The position numbers and the translations under genes are program-made. The notes under the pieces were generated by a model. It was not told the origin of the DNA. It saw only the letters and a list, made by a program, of their open reading frames with translations, and ran no database searches. From positions 3,844,352-3,894,977 of the forward strand of contig CP070750.1 in NCBI GenBank assembly GCA_020348385.1: a DNA stretch of 50,626 nt, given 5' to 3'. Source of the DNA: Candidatus Aminicenantota bacterium. Its GTDB lineage: Bacteria; Acidobacteriota; Aminicenantia; Aminicenantales; Aminicenantaceae. Below, piece after piece: positions 9,349 through 18,194 of the stretch (position 1 is the stretch's first letter; the number at the start of each line of letters is the position of its first letter).

Positions 9349-9427
9349 AAATGGGGATTCTTCTGGGGAGAAGCCTATTGTGATTCATCCTCGGTTGGGT
9401 TATGATTTAAGAGAGAGGGAGGGTATG

Positions 9428-10567
9428 ATGTGCCAAAAAAGCAAATCATATAAATTCGCTGTGATATTCCTAGGGATTACTCTTTTGATGTTATCCCCCA
9501 ACTATGCACAGAAAGCCAAGATCGAAAAAAAGGACGGGGTGACAATCGTCCACAATCCCAAGGAACCTGTGAAAAAACCTGGGGCCCCCTCATCCTTAGT
9601 TTTAGTCCAGGATCTTTGCATCGGAGACAATCCTGATGATGAAAATTACATGTTTTCCACCATCGGCGGAGTGATGGTCGATATTGATGAGGATATCATA
9701 GTCATCGATGAGAAGGAGGTTGTCATCAAAGTTTTTGACAAGTCAGGAAAACATCTCCGGACTTTCGGGAAACGCGGGGGAGGACCCGGAGAGTTCAATA
9801 CCGCTTCCCGGATTCTGCTAAAAGGCAGGAGGGATATCGTCGTTTTAGATAGAGGCAATAACAGACTATCCTACTATTCCAAAGAAGGAAAGTGCCTCAA
9901 AGAGATACCTTTGGGGAAACATTCCTCCATCTCCCGGGCCAAACCAGATTCCAGAGGATATGTCTATGCAGACACTATGACTGTTGATGGAGATACAGGA
10001 ATTTATGAGATCAAAAGGTTCGATCCGGAACTCAATGTTATTGAAACCATCGCAAGAGCAGAACAAGTAAGAAAATTTCCCGAGGTGAATCCTATCCCGG
10101 AATGGTTCATGTATATGGTCTTGGAGGATGATCGTTTCATCTGGGGAAGGAATACATCATATGAATTTACAATTCATGACCCGGATGGGAAGCCTGTAAA
10201 GAAAATCATCAAAGATTATGATCCTGTGAAAATAACCAAAAAGGAACAGGAAAAGATAATAGAAGAGAGGTTCAGAGGCATGGAGATTCCAGACATAATA
10301 AAGATCGTTTTCCCAAAAAGCTACCCTCCGTTTTATTATTTCATCTGTGACGACATCGGACGGATTTATGTTCGAACCCAAAGAGAAAACAACCAAGGAG
10401 ATCTCAAGTGGGATGTATTCGATGAGGAAGGGATTTACATCCTCTCATTCTTTCTACCTCCGGAAGAATTGCTGTACTGCATAAGGAATAACAAAGCCCA
10501 CACTTTCATAAACGATAGCGAAGACGGGATTCCTGTGGTCTTGCGGTATCGAATGGACTGGCGATAA
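9428..10567 (+). CDS. Secreted six-bladed beta-propeller protein
   Basis: 379 aa. ATG 9428 is preferred over ATG 9425 because of its distance from GGGAGGG at 9417-9423. A Sec signal peptide (about residues 1-27, ending NYAQ) is followed by the paralogue signature DGVTIVHNPKEP. The propeller includes FGKRGGGPGEF and repeated DxxGxIYV-type blade ends. The C-terminus (VFDEEGIYILSFFLPPEE ... RYRMDW) aligns with the propellers at 10973 and 6719. Function unknown. A short membrane protein gene begins 2 nt after the stop and is probably co-transcribed. Confidence 0.8.
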   Translation: MCQKSKSYKFAVIFLGITLLMLSPNYAQKAKIEKKDGVTIVHNPKEPVKKPGAPSSLVLVQDLCIGDNPDDENYMFSTIGGVMVDIDEDIIVIDEKEVVIKVFDKSGKHLRTFGKRGGGPGEFNTASRILLKGRRDIVVLDRGNNRLSYYSKEGKCLKEIPLGKHSSISRAKPDSRGYVYADTMTVDGDTGIYEIKRFDPELNVIETIARAEQVRKFPEVNPIPEWFMYMVLEDDRFIWGRNTSYEFTIHDPDGKPVKKIIKDYDPVKITKKEQEKIIEERFRGMEIPDIIKIVFPKSYPPFYYFICDDIGRIYVRTQRENNQGDLKWDVFDEEGIYILSFFLPPEELLYCIRNNKAHTFINDSEDGIPVVLRYRMDWR

Positions 10568-10568
10568 A

Positions 10569-10863
10569 ATGGAAAAAAACAAAAGACTAGTGACGATAAT
10601 TATAGCTTTATGCGTGATCGGATTCCTTCTGACAATAAGTGACTTTTTGGCTTTACATGATATAAAAAAAGGAATACGTCAGTACTGGTATCCTAGAACG
10701 TCTCGACATCACTCTTTCAGAGGACCTGCCTGAATGGACATCAACAACGGGTGAATGGTCAGTTGTAAGGATCAGCTATTTTTTTAGATTATTCTTCTTC
10801 ATTCTGTGTGTCATCTTGTTATATGAGTTGTATAATAGGAAAAGAACAAAACATCAAAAATAA
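10569..10863 (+). pseudogene. Small two-TM membrane protein, frameshifted at A7
   Basis: ATG 10569 opens with an N-terminal helix (LVTIIIALCVIGFLLTI) and reaches DIKK at a run of seven A (10634-10640). In the genomic frame it ends after 54 codons. With six A the frame continues as EYVSTGILERLDITLSEDLP, then a second helix (YFFRLFFFILCVILLYEL) and a basic tail ending at TAA 10861-10863, about 97 aa. Two good helices and acidic/basic flanks in the shifted frame argue that the longer product is, or recently was, real. Causes may be assembly error, recent mutation or transcriptional slippage on the A-tract. It starts 2 nt after the upstream propeller gene. Confidence 0.5.
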
Positions 10864-10972
10864 AATAAGATTCCTATTATTTTTTCATTAATCAGCTAAA
10901 AGATGTAAGAGTAGGGCATTATAATGGAATAAACGTGAATCAGCTCTGTATATACAATAAAGGGAAAACACT

Positions 10973-12103
10973 ATGAAAATTAAAGTTTTTATTTTCCCGA
11001 CTATGGTTTTCCTTTGGATGATTCTGATTTTTGCTTCTCCTGCACATCAAAAAGTCAAGTGGAAAGGTACCATCAGGGAGATCGATGGCGTTACGGTCGT
11101 CAATAATCCGAAAGAGCCGATGTATGGAGAAGATGTTTTTCATCTGGAAGAGGAGTTGTCCATCGGAGAAGAAGGAAAAGGAGATGAATATATATTTTCA
11201 GAGCTAAGAGATATCGCGGTCGATGACGAAGGGACGATTTATATTCTCGATTCTAATGAAGCTCACATCAAAGTGTTTGACAAAAACGGCAATTATGTAA
11301 AAATAATCGGAAAAAAAGGGCAGGGCCCAGGAGAAATGAGCCGTCCCTCTTCTCTTCAAATTACTCCACAGAATGAAATAGCTGTAAACGATTCATCTGC
11401 TCGAAAGATTCACTTTTTCACGCTCGCAGGGAAATTTCTGCACTTCCTATCCCAAAGGAACATGAGTTTCTTTGCCGATCCAAAGATCGACACAAAAGAG
11501 AACATCACGGCAAGTTATATGGTTATGGATAAAGAAGTCACCTATGTACTGAAAAAATTCAATCCGGAATTAAAGGAATCATTACCCATCTTCTCTTTTG
11601 TGGTCTTAAAATACCCTAAAATCGATCCTTTCTATCCTCGATGCTACTGGGATCTCATCGAGGAGACAAACATCATATGGGGATTCAACGATGAATATGA
11701 ATTGTATATCATCGATTCTGAAGGAAAATCTATCAAAAAAATCACCAGGGAATACGACCCGATAAAAATAACAGAACAGGAAATAGAGATTTTCATTGAA
11801 GAAAGATTTGGAGGGCGCGAGAACATCGACTCTGTGGTCAGACTGATATGGGATGATCACCACAATCCTTTTATCTATTTATGTGTCGATGACATGGGGC
11901 GAATATTCACCCGGACATACGAGAAGGCACTAGAATCCGGCCAGTATTATTATGATGTGTTCGATTCGGAAGGAAAATACATGGCTAAAATCCCTCTCAA
12001 ATCCAGGCCATATGTCATAAAAAAAGGCAAATTCTACTCCATTGAAGAAAATGAAGAGGGATACCAGCTCGTGAAAAGATGCGCAGTTAAATGGAAAATT
12101 TAA
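10973..12103 (+). CDS. Secreted six-bladed beta-propeller protein
   Basis: 376 aa, ATG behind AAAGGGA. The signal peptide covers about residues 1-22. It carries the family marks DGVTVVNNPKEP, IGKKGQGPGEM and blade ends such as DDEGTIYILDS and DDMGRIFTRTYE. It is the closest intact relative of the decayed copy at 2730-3733: both share the KKGQGPGE loop, the DVFDSEG blade near the end and an IEENEEGYQLV/IEEDEDGYQSV terminus. Function unknown. The gene is convergent with permease module 1, with only 24 nt between stops. Confidence 0.8.
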   Translation: MKIKVFIFPTMVFLWMILIFASPAHQKVKWKGTIREIDGVTVVNNPKEPMYGEDVFHLEEELSIGEEGKGDEYIFSELRDIAVDDEGTIYILDSNEAHIKVFDKNGNYVKIIGKKGQGPGEMSRPSSLQITPQNEIAVNDSSARKIHFFTLAGKFLHFLSQRNMSFFADPKIDTKENITASYMVMDKEVTYVLKKFNPELKESLPIFSFVVLKYPKIDPFYPRCYWDLIEETNIIWGFNDEYELYIIDSEGKSIKKITREYDPIKITEQEIEIFIEERFGGRENIDSVVRLIWDDHHNPFIYLCVDDMGRIFTRTYEKALESGQYYYDVFDSEGKYMAKIPLKSRPYVIKKGKFYSIEENEEGYQLVKRCAVKWKI

Positions 12104-12127
12104 GCCTTTATGCAATAGAGTGCCCGG

Positions 12128-14722
12128 TTATTCGGATCGGAGGGAGTCGACCGGATTCGCCATGGCCGCCCTTATCGCATGGGAACTGACCGTGACAAGG
12201 GCAATCAGCAGGGCAGCAGCTCCGCTTAGAACAAACGGTATCCAAGTGAGCGAAATCCTGTAGGCAAAGTTACCCAGCCATTTATCGATTAAAAAGTAGA
12301 CGATCGGCCACGCCAGAATATTGGATACAATCACCCACTTCGTGAATTCTTTGGAATAAAGTGTGGCAATGCTCCGGACCGAGGCTCCCAACACTTTCCT
12401 GATCCCGATCTCTTTGAATTTTCTGTTCGTCATAAAGGCTGCCAAACCGAATAATCCCAGGCAGGAAATAAAAAGGGCCAGCAAGGTAAAGATGGATATT
12501 AGTTTGCCGGTTTTTTCTTCTGCAGAATATAAACTGTGGTAAGCATCCTTCATGTACCTGAAATTGAATTCCGATTCACCCAGAACTGTTTTCCAAACAT
12601 CCCCCATGTATGCCAGGGTCGCTTCGGTATTTTCCGGTTTAATCTTCGTCGCTGTCAAAAGATAAAATTTCGGATCGATGTAGATCAGCATAGGACTGAT
12701 TTTACTGTGCAGAGACTTCACATGAAAATCTTTTACCACTCCTATGACCGACACTTCCCGATCCCCGAAAAGCAGGAGTTTTTCACCGATCGGGTTTTCA
12801 AATCCAAACATTTTGACGGCTGCTTCATTGAGTATGGCGCTCTCTTTGCTATCCAAAGAATATTCTTCGGAAAAATCTCTTCCCGCTACGATTTCCAGCC
12901 CCAGGGACTCCACCAATCCAAAATCAGCGGGCAGGGCTTGAATCGTCACACTCTCCTCCTCTCCTCCGCTCTTTTTCCTAACGGTCATGTTGTACTGGCT
13001 GTTTATTCCCGGGACAGTGTAAACACCCGTGACTTCTAAAACATTCTGGTGCTTTAGAAATTCATTTTTGAGGACAGGATATTTCTCCTTGGCCTGGGGA
13101 TTCGTAAAAGGAAAATAGGCTAGGACAACATCCTCCTTTTCAAATCCCAAATCCGTATTTTTCATAAAATCGATCTGTTGATAGATAAAAATTGTCCCCA
13201 CGATCAGTATGATGGATATGGCAAACTGAAGGACAACAAGCACATTTCTGTAGGATATTTTGGTCCTGCCTTTCAAGGCACTTTTATTCATGATATCGGC
13301 AGGATGGAATCTGGACATGAACCAGGCCGGATAACTCCCGGCCAAAATACCCACTATAAAAACCATCATAACAACAATAGCATACAGACTTTGGAAGTGG
13401 GAAACGCTAAAGCCAAAAGGTGTATCCAAGTATGAGTAGAGGGATGAGTACAGGATATTGAACAAAAGAACGCCAACTACCATCGAAACAGCAGTCACCA
13501 AAAGAGATTCGGTCAGAAACTGCTTGATCAATTGTTTCCTGTTCGCCCCCATAACTTTTCTGACACCGATCTCCTTCATCCTGTCCAGATAACGTGACGT
13601 TGATAAATTCATAAAATTGAAACAAGCGATTGCCAACACCAGGATCGCAGCCGACAAAAACAAATACACATACACAAGATTCCCTTTATCGCCGACATCC
13701 CCCCTGTAATCCGCTTCCCAGTGAATTTTTGCCAACGGCTGCAATACAAGATCCATTTTGTTCGTGAACCACTCCCCTGTGTTTTGCGTCAACAGGGCAT
13801 CCACCTTTTCTGCCACGCTGTCCAGGGAAGAATTTTCTCTCAACACAAAATATGTAAGATTATCCCCCCACTGAGTCCAGGGTTCTGAAGAATATTCGCC
13901 CAGGGAGTGAATTGTCGCATAGGAAATCAATATTTCGCATTCCAGATGGGTATGGGGTGGAAAATCTTCAAGGAGCCCCGTGACTCTGTAAAGATTATCG
14001 TCGATGTTGAGCGTTTTTCCGATCGGATCGTCTTTGTTGAAATACTTTTTGGCGATTTTTTGGGTGATCACAACGGAAAAGGGATCCACCAGAACCGAGG
14101 AAACATCTCCTTCGAGCAGTCTCCAGCTGAATATGTCAAATACCTCGGGATCTGAATGGAATATTTGAGACTGTTTAAACTTTTCGTTTTGCTCACCGAG
14201 AATGATCATTTCGCTGTTGTGCATGATCCTTGCGGCGACTTCTATTTCTGGGATTTCGGAATTCAAGGCCGGAGCGATCGCCGGCATAGATCCAGCAAAT
14301 TTCATCTTGCTGCCCTCTGTTCCCCAATCGCAAGTCAAGCGATAAATTCTATCACCTTTCTCGTGATAATCATCGTAGCTGATCTCGTTGACCACATACA
14401 TCAACATAAGGAGACAGACTGTCATCCCGACAGCTAATCCAAAAATATTGATAAATGAATATCCCAAGTGCCTCTTGATATTCCGTAAGGCTATCTTTAT
14501 ATAATTTCTGAACATGGACACGCCTCCATAAACGGCTTCCAATAAAAGAGGCACAATGATAACAACAAATTGAAAGGCCCGGCTGAGCTCTGCTCTCAGT
14601 CGTCCTTTCCCCTTCAAGTCCTGGGCAAACCGGCATTCCAAGTCTTCAATGACAGAAGAGCAAATGATCTCATCGGTGATGAGAGAAAGAATTCCTTTGG
14701 CTAATCGAGAAAATAAATTCAT
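12128..14722 (-). CDS. FtsX/MacB-type ABC transporter permease (module 1)
   Basis: About 864 aa from ATG 14722 (TTG 14740 and GTG 14728 are alternatives). The N-terminal 75-80 residues form a permease-prefix segment with one helix. MFRNYIKIALRNIKRH then begins a duplicated MacB-PCD/FtsX architecture: helix, large periplasmic domain, three helices, repeated. The conserved end of each half is seen (EIGVRKVMGANRKQL; EIGIRKVLGASVRS) and the protein closes with ANPVDSLRSE. In the family such permeases pair with a separate ATPase to act mechanically on envelope substrates; no ATPase gene is nearby. It lies 26 nt downstream of its PadR regulator. Confidence 0.9.
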   Translation of the reverse strand: MNLFSRLAKGILSLITDEIICSSVIEDLECRFAQDLKGKGRLRAELSRAFQFVVIIVPLLLEAVYGGVSMFRNYIKIALRNIKRHLGYSFINIFGLAVGMTVCLLMLMYVVNEISYDDYHEKGDRIYRLTCDWGTEGSKMKFAGSMPAIAPALNSEIPEIEVAARIMHNSEMIILGEQNEKFKQSQIFHSDPEVFDIFSWRLLEGDVSSVLVDPFSVVITQKIAKKYFNKDDPIGKTLNIDDNLYRVTGLLEDFPPHTHLECEILISYATIHSLGEYSSEPWTQWGDNLTYFVLRENSSLDSVAEKVDALLTQNTGEWFTNKMDLVLQPLAKIHWEADYRGDVGDKGNLVYVYLFLSAAILVLAIACFNFMNLSTSRYLDRMKEIGVRKVMGANRKQLIKQFLTESLLVTAVSMVVGVLLFNILYSSLYSYLDTPFGFSVSHFQSLYAIVVMMVFIVGILAGSYPAWFMSRFHPADIMNKSALKGRTKISYRNVLVVLQFAISIILIVGTIFIYQQIDFMKNTDLGFEKEDVVLAYFPFTNPQAKEKYPVLKNEFLKHQNVLEVTGVYTVPGINSQYNMTVRKKSGGEEESVTIQALPADFGLVESLGLEIVAGRDFSEEYSLDSKESAILNEAAVKMFGFENPIGEKLLLFGDREVSVIGVVKDFHVKSLHSKISPMLIYIDPKFYLLTATKIKPENTEATLAYMGDVWKTVLGESEFNFRYMKDAYHSLYSAEEKTGKLISIFTLLALFISCLGLFGLAAFMTNRKFKEIGIRKVLGASVRSIATLYSKEFTKWVIVSNILAWPIVYFLIDKWLGNFAYRISLTWIPFVLSGAAALLIALVTVSSHAIRAAMANPVDSLRSE

Positions 14723-14748
14723 ACGCACAAATTTTCCCAAAAGAGTTT

Positions 14749-15063
14749 TTACTTTACATCAGTGACACCGGCCCACATACCCCTGTTCAATATCTGGATG
14801 GCCTGGAGTTTTTCCTTTCCCACAGGAGTGAGTGTGTAGTAGATACGGGGTCTACCCCTCTGATCCGCGACACTATCGGCAATGGCTGTCTTGACATATC
14901 CGTTTTTCCTCAGGCGGCTTAAGGGGCCATAGATGGCGCCCGAAAGCCATTTCACACCCGTGTCTTTCTCGACTTGTTCTCTTATCGCAATCCCATAAGC
15001 ATTGTCACCCAATTTCCAGATGGCCAAAAGCAAAATCTCTTCGATCCTCGATAAAAATTGCAT
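14749..15063 (-). CDS. PadR-family transcriptional regulator (module 1)
   Basis: 104 aa winged-helix protein: ILLLAIWKLGDNAYGIAIRE for helices 1-2, GAIYGPLSRLRKNGYV for the recognition helix and wing entry, RGRPRIYYTLTPVGKE for the wing. This is a minimal PadR with a short C-terminal helix. It is transcribed just before the permease, so it is likely the local repressor. A perfect 7-bp inverted repeat sits about 80 nt upstream of its start. Confidence 0.92.
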   Translation of the reverse strand: MQFLSRIEEILLLAIWKLGDNAYGIAIREQVEKDTGVKWLSGAIYGPLSRLRKNGYVKTAIADSVADQRGRPRIYYTLTPVGKEKLQAIQILNRGMWAGVTDVK

Positions 15064-15139
15064 CGATGTCCTTCCTAGGAACCTGGATAAAGCATAAATT
15101 ATCCAAGTTGTCCTGAATTATTCATGAATAACCCATAAT

Positions 15140-15161
15140 AATATACGTTTTATAGTATATT
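15140..15161. promoter_or_regulatory. Candidate PadR operator (module 1)
   Basis: Perfect inverted repeat AATATAC (15140-15146) and GTATATT (15155-15161) with an 8-nt spacer, upstream of the PadR gene. Size and AT-rich arms fit PadR-type operators. The match to this particular PadR is inferred from position. Confidence 0.45.
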
Positions 15162-15282
15162 TACAATAGCATAATCTAAATAGCACGTCAAGGAACAATG
15201 ATTGAAGAAGAAGAGAAAAGAGAATTGGAATAAGTTAACAACACAGTTTCCTGTGTGATACGGATGGATTAAGAGGTGAACC

Positions 15283-16082
15283 ATGAAGGTTAAATCATTA
15301 ATTCTCGCTTTTACTTTGTGTTTACTTCCCTGTATCGGCTTATGTACTCAGAGTGATATGACTATTGTCTCGCCGTTGACAGAGGCAGGAGAGGAGCTGG
15401 ACCTGTATGGAGTCCTGGAATTATTCCAGGAGGCAGAAGACCTGGAGGCTTTTGAAAAGGCCCTGAATGATCCGAACAGTGAAGTGAATAATCTTGATCT
15501 CGATGAAAATGGTAAAGTCGACTACATCCGCGTGGAAGAATATGTGGAAGGAAATACACACGTCATTGTCCTGCAAGTTCCTCTTGAAGAGAATGAATAT
15601 CAAGATGTGACTACAATCGAGATCGAGAAAAAAGCGATACCGAATACACCATGCAAGCTGTCGGAAACGAAGAGACTTACGGCGCAAATTATATCATCGA
15701 ACCGAATCCCGTTCCGAGAGGAGGATCCACTGTAATTGTCGCTGCTTCCCTGCCAATAGTGCGCCTGATTTTCAGACCAGGATACCGGCCCTATCGTTCG
15801 CCATGGCGCTGGCGTCACTATCCTGGATGGTGGAAACCATGGAAGCCCGTGCCACCCTCGGTTCATAAATCAAGAGTCATCAAATTCCACAGGAATCTTT
15901 GGCGCCCTACCAAAGTGAGACACAGTGTCCGGAGTCACAACATCTATAGAACAAAAAAGAAAGTATCTCCGAAAGCAACAAAAATAAGGAAGAAACCACT
16001 AAAAAAGAAACCACCAAAGAAGAAAAAGGATTTGATAGAGAATGCCAATCTATATTGCATCGCAGGGTTCGATATGGATTAG
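15283..16082 (+). pseudogene. Secreted protein, frameshifted at an A-tract
   Basis: ATG 15283 (AGAGGTGA upstream) begins with a signal peptide (ends GLCTQ). A domain resembling EF-hand-like repeats follows: LDLDENGKVDYIRVEEY, then THVIVLQVPLEENEYQDV. After IEIEKK the genomic frame degenerates and stops at 15735. The -1 frame, entered at the A6 run 15628-15633, continues sensibly as SDTEYTMQAVGNEETYGANY, a Tyr/Trp/Arg/Pro-rich segment and a Lys/Pro-rich tail to 16082. With A7 instead of A6 a single ORF of about 266 aa results. Proteins of this layout occur in Bacteroidota-like genomes. Function unknown. The 3' end overlaps the convergent CDF gene by 33 nt. Confidence 0.6.
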
Positions 16083-16946
16083 AACATTGATTGGTTTCTT
16101 CAGTTCCTGTTCAATCCTCTGCTCTACCTTTTCACAAATCACATGGCTTTCTCTCACAGATATCTCGGGATTCACAAGCAGGTGAAGATCGATAAATAGC
16201 TCGCCTCCAACTTTTCTTGTCCGCAAAGCATGCCAATCCAAAACCTTCGGTTCTTCGGTAAGAATTTTATTGATTTTTTCGATAGATTTTTTATCTGCAG
16301 CGTGCTCTGTGATTTCGATGAGCCCTTCGTATAAAATTTTCCCTGCAACTCCGATGATCATCAATCCTACGACTATCGTGGCTACCTGGTCGGCATAACC
16401 CCAACCAAAAAGACTCGCCACACCTCCAATCAGAACAGCCCCTGAAGAGAGAGAGTCGGAGCGATGATGCCAGGCATTGGCATAAAGGGCTGTACTGTGG
16501 GTATCGCTCGAGATTTTTCTTGTCAAAAAGAATAGGACTTCTTTCACGATAACGGAAACGCCAGCCACAACCAGCATGATTGCTCCGGGAAAATTCTCTT
16601 CTCCACGAAAGATCGCCGTGCTGGCCTTCCAGATGAAACCAAAACCCACAGCCAACAGGACAAGACCTACTATTTGAGTTGCCAGAGTCTCGAATCGTTT
16701 GTGTCCATAAGGATGGGCTTCATCAGGTGGCCTGCTGGACAAACGGGCCCCTGCCAAAACCACAAAATCCGTCGCCAGGTCGGAGAGAGAATGAAATCCA
16801 TCGGCGATCAGGGCTGAAGATTTGATCAAAACGCCTGAAAACACTTTGATGGCTATCAGGAAAATATTGGCAAGTATCCCCCAAAGGATTATCGAACGGA
16901 TCTTTCTCTCCCGTTCTCGCAGCAAGTCTCCATTCACTTGTTTCAT
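16050..16946 (-). CDS. Cation diffusion facilitator (CDF) family transporter
   Basis: 298 aa from ATG 16946 (AAGGA 10 nt upstream; an upstream ATG at 16997 would add 17 residues that look untypical). Six transmembrane helices and a cytoplasmic C-terminal domain. The family metal-site motifs are clear: ALIADGFHSLSDLATDFV in TM2 (H/D ligands) and NAWHHRSDSLSS in TM5 (HxxxD). It exports divalent metal ions such as Zn2+, Fe2+ or Mn2+ in exchange for protons; the metal is not decidable here. The gene is divergent from the YkvI-like gene at 17096. Confidence 0.93.
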   Translation of the reverse strand: MKQVNGDLLRERERKIRSIILWGILANIFLIAIKVFSGVLIKSSALIADGFHSLSDLATDFVVLAGARLSSRPPDEAHPYGHKRFETLATQIVGLVLLAVGFGFIWKASTAIFRGEENFPGAIMLVVAGVSVIVKEVLFFLTRKISSDTHSTALYANAWHHRSDSLSSGAVLIGGVASLFGWGYADQVATIVVGLMIIGVAGKILYEGLIEITEHAADKKSIEKINKILTEEPKVLDWHALRTRKVGGELFIDLHLLVNPEISVRESHVICEKVEQRIEQELKKPINVLIHIEPCDAI

Positions 16947-17095
16947 TGGAAAAAAATCCTTTTTTGAATCAAGATAATTATAATGGAAATATCCCAATCT
17001 GGCTAATCATGAAAATCTCAAGACAAACGGCCCTATGAAAATAAAATTTGTTCTGGTAAGATGGGCTCAACTTTGCTCAAGATTAGGAACGGACC

Positions 17096-18193
17096 GTGAC
17101 TTTTCTTAAATCATCGTTCTTTAAAAAATATCTTTTACCGGGTTTTGTCTTCCAATCTGTCACCATAGCGGGAGGATACGGCACCGGACGGGAACTGGTG
17201 GAGTTTTTCCTCAATTACGGACCGTTGGGCGGCCTTTTGGGTATGTTTTTAGTCACGACCCTGATGTGGTCGATCATCCTGGCAGTATCTTTCGAATTCA
17301 GCCGGAGGTTCAAAGCCTATGACTATCGGACCTTCTTCAAAGAACTGCTCGGGCCCTTTTGGTTCCTGTTCGAGATCATCTATGCCGTACAGATCTTTCT
17401 CGTGCTGGCAGTCATCGGATCTGCTGCAGGCATCATCCTGAGGGATAATTTTGGCCTCCCCTACATGGCCGGTGTTATCATCATGCTGGCAGCTGTGGGT
17501 TTTCTAACGTTCAAGGGAAAAGGCCTCATCGAAAACTTTCTCTCCGTGTGGTCCATCATCCTTTATCTCGTATACACTGCTTTTTTTATCGTAGCTCTCT
17601 TAAAATTCGGTCCCATGATTCAAAAAAACTTCGCGTCCGGGATCATTCTTCCCAAATGGGCTTTGGGTGGATTCAAGTATGCGCTATACAATCTCGGTAC
17701 TGTTCCGGCAGTTCTTTTTTGCCTGAACCATATCGAATCCCGGAAAGAAGCTGTCACCGCAGGAATTCTGGGAGGATTCATAGGGATTATTCCCGGAGCA
17801 CTATTTTTTATTGCCGTTGTCGGTTACTATCCGGGAGTCCTTCCTGAAGAAATCCCGGCCGTCTTTTTATTACAAAAAGCTGGCGTTCCTTTGTTGTTGA
17901 TCCTCTTTCAACTCGTTCTTTTCGGGACTCTGATCGAAACGGGCACAGGATTCATCCACTCAGTGAACGAACGGATCCGAGCCACCCTTTTAGCAAAAGG
18001 GAAGGAACTGTTGCGCTGGCAAAGGCCACTCATCGCATTGATCATGCTGTCGATTGCCCTCGGTATCGCAACGTTCGGATTGGTAAATCTCATCGCAAAG
18101 GGCTACGGAAGTGCCGCATGGGGATTTCTGATCGCCTACATCATTCCGATCTTGACTATAGGCGTTTACAAATTGGTTAAATCGAGAAGTTAG
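17096..18193 (+). CDS. YkvI-like polytopic membrane protein
   Basis: 365 aa, GTG start behind AGGAACGGA. About ten hydrophobic helices. The N-terminal FQSVTIAGGYGTGRELVEFF, with its broken first helix and Gly-rich GGYGTGRE, recalls the YkvI family within the LeuT/APC-fold superfamily, suggesting a Na+- or H+-coupled transporter of unknown substrate. A helix containing GTLIETGTGFIHSVNERI is also characteristic. Its 3' end is 1 nt from the convergent guaA gene stop. Confidence 0.75.
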   Translation: MTFLKSSFFKKYLLPGFVFQSVTIAGGYGTGRELVEFFLNYGPLGGLLGMFLVTTLMWSIILAVSFEFSRRFKAYDYRTFFKELLGPFWFLFEIIYAVQIFLVLAVIGSAAGIILRDNFGLPYMAGVIIMLAAVGFLTFKGKGLIENFLSVWSIILYLVYTAFFIVALLKFGPMIQKNFASGIILPKWALGGFKYALYNLGTVPAVLFCLNHIESRKEAVTAGILGGFIGIIPGALFFIAVVGYYPGVLPEEIPAVFLLQKAGVPLLLILFQLVLFGTLIETGTGFIHSVNERIRATLLAKGKELLRWQRPLIALIMLSIALGIATFGLVNLIAKGYGSAAWGFLIAYIIPILTIGVYKLVKSRS

Positions 18194-18194
18194 G

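Noticed and set aside
15628..15633. Programmed -1 ribosomal frameshift site
   Set aside because: The zero-frame codons are GAG AAA AAA, not the A AAA AAG slippery heptamer, and no strong downstream stem was seen; mutation, slippage in transcription or read error are simpler.
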